From Antilocapra americana (Eukaryota > Chordata > Mammalia > Artiodactyla > Antilocapridae): 64,000 nt of DNA. The notes under the pieces were generated by a model that did not search any database, had not been told where the DNA came from, and saw only the letters and a list, made by a program, of their open reading frames with translations. Below, piece by piece: positions 57,881-64,000 of this stretch (positions are counted from its first letter, which is position 1; each line of letters starts with the position of its first letter). The stretch is from positions 8,695,969-8,759,968 of the forward strand of contig ML660774.1 of the NCBI GenBank assembly GCA_007570785.1, in the 5' to 3' direction. Both the position numbers and the translations under genes were made by a program.

Positions 57881-58367
57881 TTCTCCTTTGACAGTTGAGG
57901 GTCGTACTGTATGGATTAGTCTTCAATTGTATTTACTTGATCAAGTATTAGAAAATGTTGGCTCTCCATTCTGCTTCGTGTATTGTTTCTTCTCAGTTGT
58001 GAGACATGCAGGGACCTCCACAGAGATGGAGAGGGAAAAAAATGGATGGAATCAGGCCAGTGGGTACCCCTTGTGGAGAGCTGGTCTGTCGTTGGGGAAG
58101 GCTGATGTTACGTAACAGTGTCTGAGGAACAGCGGTGACTCTGATGACAGGCAGCATTGGGTTACTCTTCCAGAGGTCCCCAGTCTGTTGTCTAGGCCAC
58201 GGAAGTAGGAAGTCACTAGACAGGGCTAAGGAGGCTGTGAGGGGATTGCTATCACCTAAGCTTTAGGGTGTTCTAGCTTTTTCTGGTCTTAAATCTATAT
58301 TTTAAAAATTGAAGAATAGTTGTCAAGCCTGTGTTAGTTTCAGATGCCCAGCAAAGTGTTTCAGTTA
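57881..58367. other. Unique DNA
   Basis: A 75-codon plus frame (57888-58115) has no recognisable domain. Nothing else recognised. Confidence 0.45.
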
Positions 58368-58412
58368 TGTGTATATATACACACACACATATATATATAT
58401 ACACACTTATAT
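58368..58412. repeat. TG/TA/CA compound microsatellite
   Basis: gtgtatatatac, acacacacacat, five TA units and acacac in succession; partly self-complementary. Confidence 0.9.
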
Positions 58413-58816
58413 GTTCTTTTTCGTATCCATTTTCAGATTTATTACAGAAGTGTTTGTCTAGCTTTAACTAAGGCCCCACCTGGCAATAATTACCAATCAT
58501 TATTAAACCATATATACCTCAAGTCATGAAAAAGTTATCAACTTTTATCTCTATCATTTTCTTTTTAGATGATAGTGTTCTAACACACTCTGAAAACCCA
58601 AATTAACTTTACTTAAAATCATATTTTATATGATAACATTGCCAGTAATTGGCCATGTTTAAGCTTTTCTTTGAAAGAGATATTAAAACTGTCATAATTA
58701 TCATTTGAGTTGAATTCAAATTTATATCTTTAATTATGCCTCAGGGACTTTTATTGCCTTAGGGTTTTATAATTTACTCTTATAAAGATAAGAAACAATT
58801 AGTTGAAAGTAATTGA
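58413..58816. other. Unique AT-rich DNA
   Basis: Nothing recognised. Confidence 0.5.
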
Positions 58817-58935
58817 TGGGATTTTCCCTGGTGGTTCAGTGTTTAAGACTCCATGCTCCCAATGCAGGGGCACAGGTTCAATCCCTGGTAGGGGAACTAA
58901 GATTTCACATGCTGACCAGCACAGCCAAAAACGAT
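58817..58935 (+). mobile_element. CHR-2 SINE, sense, with target duplication
   Basis: Starts 'tgggattttccctggtggtt', B-box 'ggttcaatccctgg', end 'agcacagccaaaaacgat'. Perfect 11-base target copies aaagtaattga at 58806-58816 and 58936-58946. Confidence 0.92.
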
Positions 58936-59084
58936 AAAGTAATTGAACTTATACTATGGTATATTAAACAATATTTAGCTTATTAAATATTCATCATATA
59001 TATAAAAATAACATAAATATTACATACTTAATTGATCTAACTCTTATCTGTATATAGCCACTCATTTATGTATACACACTCCTA

Positions 59085-59190
59085 TTCATGTATTCAACAC
59101 ATTTAACAGGAACTCACTTGATTCCAGGCATGTTGCTAAGACAGGAAATATAGCATAAACAGGACAAATAGGAGGATATCAGCCCTCATA
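59085..59190 (-). mobile_element. L2 LINE fragment, antisense
   Basis: 'ttcaacacatttaacaggaa', 'ttccaggcatgttgctaaga' and 'atcagccctcatagatcctg' match the antisense L2 3' end. Confidence 0.65.
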
Positions 59191-60460
59191 GATCCTGCCT
59201 GGCACAGGGATGTCCCTACCTTCTACTCCTGCTCCCTTTGCAGGCATCAGTAATCAATAAAGCATTCTTACCCTGGAGCCTAGATCTCAGTTCAGTGCTC
59301 CATGACTGGATCAGAGCCGGCGTGGGAGTTGAAATTGATTTGCCATCCCTGGCTCGATGTTAATGACCAGGCAGACTATTAAATTGGAAGATGAAAATAA
59401 TTAAATAAAGTTCAGACATTTTCTTTGTGAACTGATTACATGATTTTGAGTCTCTTTCCAGGGACTCTTCACCAAGAGAAAATATTGAAAGGTTGAGTAA
59501 GATTGGGAAAGGACTTTGTCAGGTAACGACTGGGAAAATTTCTATGTCGAGAAGGCATCAGGAACCACACTCCCCTTAAGGAGTCACACTCCCTTCCCTC
59601 AAGATTATTAAGGGATATTTTCAGGGACAACTTGACGAGTTTGTGGTTAAAAGCCCATAGCACCACAGTCATGCTCAAGAAAGTCAAAGAGGTTTGTGTG
59701 GAAGAGAAGAACTCTATCTGGGAAGAAAATGAATCTCCATCAGTGCAAGTCAGCAGAGGTGTGGCTATTCGGCCAGAGGACGTCGTGATGATGTCATTTC
59801 AAAATGAATCTTGCCTGAGGGCTTTTCCTGCCAGGGACAGAAGTGGTAACTGGCTGAAAGGTGTACCACCGGAGATGGAAGCTGACGTGTGATTTCCAGA
59901 GCTGAAGACTCAAGGAAAGACACTACCCATGTCGTAGGAGTGGCAAGTGATGGGGCCCAGCAGAGGTATCATCCAGAGAACACACACAGGCAGCTGTACA
60001 AGGGGATCAGCTTTAAAACATGAGCAAAGCCTGAAAGCATGAGGCAGCCCTGTAACAGCAATGGTCATGTAAAGAGCAGGAGTATTCCTGTCACTTTTAC
60101 ATGCAACCTCTTCCAACCCCATCTGGTAAAAACAGGAAAGGAATTTCACCTCCGCTTCTAACTACAGGCTGCAATTGAGGGAGGAACTGAGATTTAACTT
60201 GAATCAGCTCAGAATTTTTCAGTATTACCTAGGAAAGGAAATATATGTTACTTGAGATTGTGTTCATTACTTAAAGTTTTCACGGGCCTTTCTATTATCT
60301 GCGTCACCATAGGAGTTGTACAGATGTCTTCGTTGTTCTGCCAAGGGCAGGGGATGGACCATAATTACCAGCTAGGTTTGATGGGACAGTTAGAAATGAA
60401 AGTAAAATTGCTTCTACAATTTATTCATTCATTCACTCATCCATCCATTCATGCAGAATG
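59191..60460. other. Unique DNA
   Basis: The longest frame (59632-59892, 86 codons, plus) is acidic and hydrophilic but matches no family I know and lacks clear splice borders. A degenerate (ATTC)n run lies at 60420-60452. Confidence 0.45.
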
Positions 60461-60470
60461 TATTGATATA

Positions 60471-60859
60471 CTGTTGTTGTTCAGTGGCTAAATCATGTCT
60501 GACTGTTTGCGACCCCATGGACTGCAGCACGCCAGGCTTCTCTGTCCTTCACCATCTCCTGGAGTTTGCTCAAACTCATTTCCATTGACTCAGTGATGCC
60601 ATCCAACCATCTCATCTGCTATCGACCCCTTTTCCTTTTGCTCTCAATCCCAACATCAGGATCTTTTCCAGTGAGTCAGCTCTTCACACCATGTGGGCAA
60701 AGTATTGGAGCTTCAGCATCAGTCCTTCTAATAAATATTCAGGGTTAATTTCCTTTAGGATTGACTGGTTGGATCTCCTTGCAGTCCAAGGAACTCTCAA
60801 GAGTCTTCTCCAGCACCACAGTTCAAAAGCATCAATTCTTTGGCACTCAGCCTTCTTTA
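60471..60859 (-). mobile_element. BovB 3' fragment, antisense, with target duplication
   Basis: Inverted tail 'ctgttgttgttcagtggcta' to 'tttggcactcagccttcttt'. Perfect target copies tattgatata at 60461-60470 and 60860-60869. Confidence 0.95.
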
Positions 60860-60924
60860 TATTGATATATTTTACCACTTCTACTTATGATAATTAACCT
60901 CGTACCCACTGGTTTAAGTTAGTT

Positions 60925-61045
60925 TAGCAAGAACATTATTGCTTTCATACTCTGTGCCAGACGTAGTCCCAGTTTCTATGTCAGATAAAATACTCGCTGT
61001 CTTTAAGGAGCTTATCATATCATCTAAAGAGCTGTGAAAAAAGAG
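60925..61045 (-). mobile_element. L2 LINE fragment, antisense
   Basis: 'tactctgtgccagacgtagt' and 'gctgtctttaaggagcttat' match the antisense L2 3' end in order. Confidence 0.65.
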
Positions 61046-61221
61046 ACATGGGAATTTGTGATTTAACCTTTTATAATGCCTATAATATGAATTTATAATT
61101 TAGTAAAATATGTCCAGAGCTCTGGTAAAGATACACACAGAGTATTACCTCTTTCTTTTTAACTTCTAATTCCTGCATACTTTCTAATTATAACGGAAGG
61201 AGCATTTTGACACGAGACGAG

Positions 61222-61570
61222 TTTTTTATTTTGTTTGTTTATTTTTGTCTCTGCTGGACCTTCACTGATGTGTGGGCCTTATTCTAGTTGCGGCGAACGG
61301 GGTCTACTGTCTGGGTGCGGTGCTCTGGCTTCTCACTGTGGTGGCTTCTCTTGTGAAACATGAATCCCTCCCGGGCATGAGAGCTTCAGGAGTGGTGGGC
61401 GCATGTGTTCAGTAGTTGCGACTCCCCGGCTCTAGAGCGCAGGCTCAGTAGTGGCGGCACATAGGCTGAGTTGCTCCATGGCACGTGGGATCTTCCCGGA
61501 TCAGGGATCGAACCCGTGACTCCTGCACTGGCAGGTGGATTCTTTACCACTGAGCCACAGGGGAAGCCAG
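61222..61570 (-). mobile_element. CHR-1 SINE, antisense, rearranged centre
   Basis: T-rich tail 'ttttttattttgtttgttta', centre 'ggcttctcactgtggtggct' and inverted head 'ccactgagccacaggggaag'. A non-standard piece (aaacatgaatccctcccggg) sits in the middle. CpG-rich relative to surroundings. Confidence 0.88.
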
Positions 61571-62232
61571 AAACAAGAGCTTTTTAGTAAAGGTTACACA
61601 CAATATTAATAGTGGGGTACCAGACAGATTGTAAATGCTGATGTTGTATGTGTTAATTGCAAAATGTGGACGTTAATCCTGAAGAAATATGTGTTAATAA
61701 ACAATGTATATTGAATATACTGATTAAAATTGTCTGATTAATCCAACAGTAAGTGCTCTAGAGGCATTAAACTGAGCTTTGAAAGCGTTATTATCTACTA
61801 GAATTTTTTTTAATTTCTCAGATGCTCCTACTATATTATTTACCACTTGTTACTTTTTAAAATCATGAGACTAATGTAATTTGGATGTTTAAAAATATAT
61901 AACTAAAGTGATAAAATAATAAATCTTTCTTCTTCCAATAATCTACCTTACCTTTCTAACCTTACTTTGTTGTTAGCTGTTATCCACAAATAAATATCTG
62001 GAGACATTGTAATACTACAAGGCTTGGTTTCAAAGTGTGTATTCATACAGAATTTCCTTTGCTTAGTACTTAGAGCTGGAATTTTGAACATAAAAAATAT
62101 ATATATTAAAACCTGATTCAGTAAAAGAGAGTATGTCAGCCTTCTATGGTAGAAGATGCATAGAATTCAAGTGCTCAGAGCTAGAGCATTCAAGGAAATA
62201 GACACTTATTTGTTATGGGGCAAGGAGAATTA
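61571..62232. other. Unique AT-rich DNA
   Basis: Nothing recognised. Confidence 0.5.
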
Positions 62233-63434
62233 GGCCTCAGCAGGACATGAGCCTAGAATTTCCAGATGTACAAGCTGAATTCAGAAAAAGCCGAGGAACC
62301 AGAGATCAAATTGCCAACATCCATTGGACCATAAGGAAAGCAAGGAAATTTCAGAAAATGTCTACTTCTGCTTCAGTAAGTATGCTAAAGCCTTTGATTG
62401 TGTGGATCACAATAAACTTGAAAATTCTTAAAGAGATGGGAACACAAGACCACCTTACCTATCTCCTGAGAAACCTGTATGCGGGTCAAGAAGCAATAGT
62501 TAGAACCTTACATAGAACGACTGACTGGTTCAAAATTGAGAAAGGATTACAGCAAGGTTGTATATTATCACTCTGTTTATTTAACTTATATGCAGAATAC
62601 ATCATTTGGAGTGCTGAGCTGGATAAATCTCAAGCTGGAATCAAGATTGCTGGGAGAAATATTAACATATTAACAAGATATGCAGATGATACCACTCTAA
62701 CAGCAGAAAGCAAAGAGGAGCTAAAGAGCTTATTGGTAAGGCTGAAAGAGAGTGAAGAAGCTGACTTGGAACCCAACATTCACAAAATGAAGATCGTGGC
62801 ATCTGGTCCCATCACTTCATGGCAAATAAAAGTGGAAATAGTGGAAACAGTGGGAGAGTTTATTTTCTTGGGCTCCAAAATCACTGAAAATAATGACTGT
62901 AGCCATGAAATTAAAAGATGCTTGCTCCTTGGAAGAAAAGCTATGACCAACCTAGACAGTGTATTAAAAAGCAGAGACATCACTTTGCCAACAAAGGTCC
63001 CTATAGTCAAAGCTATGGTTTTTCTGGTAGTCATGTGCAGGCAGACATGAGAGTTGGTCCGTAAAGAAGGCTGAGTGCCAAAGAATTGATGCCTTCGAAT
63101 TGTGATGCTTGAGTCTTCTCTTGAGAGTCCCTTGGACAACAAGGAAATCAAACCAGTCAATCCTAAAGTAATCAACACTGAATATTCATTGGAAGGACTG
63201 ACGCTGAAGCAGAAGCTCCAATGCTTTGGCCATCTGATGCAAAGAGCCAACTCATTGGGAAAAACTCTGATGCTGAGAAAGATGGAGGGCAGAGGATGAA
63301 ATGGCCGCGTGGTATCACTGACTCAATGAACATGAGTTTGAGCAAACTCTGTGAGATAGTGAAAGACAGGGAAGCCTGGCATGCTGTAGTTTCTGTGGTC
63401 ACAAAGAGTGAGACCTGACCTAGTGACTGAACAA
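62233..63434 (+). mobile_element. 5'-truncated BovB LINE, sense, with target duplication
   Basis: Perfect 12-base copies caaggagaatta lie at 62221-62232 and 63435-63446. The insert starts in the RT region ('ggcctcagcaggacatgagc') and continues to the standard end ('cctagtgactgaacaa'). About 1.2 kb of the family's roughly 3.2 kb is present. Confidence 0.95.
62247..63050 (+). pseudogene. BovB reverse transcriptase remnant, 267-codon open frame
   Basis: Opens with the FPDVQAEFRKSRGTRDQIAN block, has GLQQGCILSLCLFNLYAEYI, the catalytic YADD at residues 145-148 (62679-62690), and the downstream ASGPITSWQIK and GSKITENNDCSHEIKR blocks. Between residues about 36 and 53 the frame is shifted relative to related copies, so the motif A region is replaced by an unrelated string (STSASVSMLKP). 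A second indel restores the frame. The endonuclease and RT N-terminus are absent. Not functional. Confidence 0.9.
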
Positions 63435-63446
63435 CAAGGAGAATTA

Positions 63447-63928
63447 AGAACATAAAATATCCACAGAATTTGGTTTCCACTAAACAACGGCATTTTATAG
63501 AATACAGTAATGCATGTTATCAGTTTCATGAGTAAAATTAAGATATTTTAGATAGAATGAACCCACAGGGACTAAACACAGACTTTTGAAGACCAAAATG
63601 ACTCTATCCACAGAGCATATGGAACATGGGGATTTGCAGTTGCTGTGTATGAAATGCTGTGCAGCCCTGCTTCAGTGTCAGTAGCGCTGGGTGGTGCACA
63701 GTACAATGACTACTGTGTATTGACCTATCTTTGTCCTTTGTCACCTTCCATTCCTTTCATTCCCCCAAGGAAATAACCTAGAACCGGGGACTCTCAAAGA
63801 TAATTGTATGTCTGTGCTTGGCGTGGGGAATACAGAGAAGGAAGTGAAGCGTAAGAGTGGACATGGGAGCAAGTAGGATCCTAGTATAAACTATAGGAAA
63901 GGGGGATCATACTCTTTCTAAAAATGTT
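63447..63928. other. Unique DNA
   Basis: Nothing recognised on either strand. Confidence 0.5.
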
Positions 63929-64000
63929 CTATTTATTTTTGGCTGTGCTCAGTCTTCATTGCTGTGCATGGGCTTTCTCTGGTTGTAGCAAGGAAGGGCT
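63929..64000 (-). mobile_element. CHR-1 SINE tail part, antisense, cut by window end
   Basis: 'ctatttatttttggctgtgc' then 'gggctttctctggttgtagc' is the tail-side start of an antisense CHR-1; the rest lies outside the window. Confidence 0.85.

Noticed and set aside
59632..59892. 86-codon acidic plus-strand frame
   Set aside because: No known domain, no upstream regulatory or splice context seen; kept only as a note.
1..64000. A new multi-gene biological system in the window
   Set aside because: After reading both strands, everything with clear structure is a retrotransposon, DNA transposon, LTR or simple repeat; the remaining unique DNA shows no operon or gene cluster.

Overview
This window looks like non-coding nuclear DNA from a ruminant, most likely a bovid. 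The evidence is the repeat content: many Bov-tA SINEs (tRNA-Glu-like head joined to a BovB-derived body), many BovB (RTE-type) LINE copies, cetartiodactyl CHR-1/CHR-2 tRNA SINEs and a ruminant-type L1. The sequence alone does not separate cattle, buffalo, sheep or goat. A run of exactly 100 N marks a draft-assembly gap. I found no intact protein-coding gene, no rRNA or functional tRNA, no CpG island, no CRISPR array and no bacterial-type operon.

Layout. 1-20 kb: AT-rich unique DNA with scattered Bov-tA and CHR SINEs, two antisense BovB 3' fragments (9.44 and 13.37 kb), an L1 3' end (2.4 kb), a Tc1/mariner-type MITE with clear terminal inverted repeats (12.23 kb) and a G-quadruplex motif (9.96 kb). 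20-33 kb: a tiny L1 insertion with a perfect 14-base target duplication, an L1 3' end broken by two SINEs, an MLT1-like LTR, a CHR-1 SINE, a collapsed class I endogenous retrovirus on the minus strand (25.26-26.03 kb), old MIRs and an exon-like segment at 29.65-29.87 kb. 35.7-41.7 kb: a nest in which an old L1 is split by a young antisense L1 plus a sense BovB, and the young L1 carries two smaller BovB insertions. 42-52 kb: the richest BovB district, with copies in both orientations, one containing the assembly gap, one fused by a large internal deletion, and a side-by-side pair. 53-62 kb: mainly unique DNA with old L2/MIR pieces and several stretches that read like conserved non-coding elements. 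62.2-63.4 kb: a BovB with a 267-codon open frame over its reverse transcriptase. The window ends inside a CHR-1 SINE.

The elements do not form a pathway. What links them is retrotransposition history: BovB and L1 supply the enzymes, the SINEs are their non-autonomous clients, and target-site duplications around at least fifteen insertions show how each landed. I found no convincing novel biological system. The best leads are the unusual insertion structures, the deleted provirus, the exon-like segment and the candidate conserved elements. Repeat family names below come from recognising consensus-like sequence by eye; no database search was run, and boundaries without a target-site duplication are good to roughly 5-20 bases.
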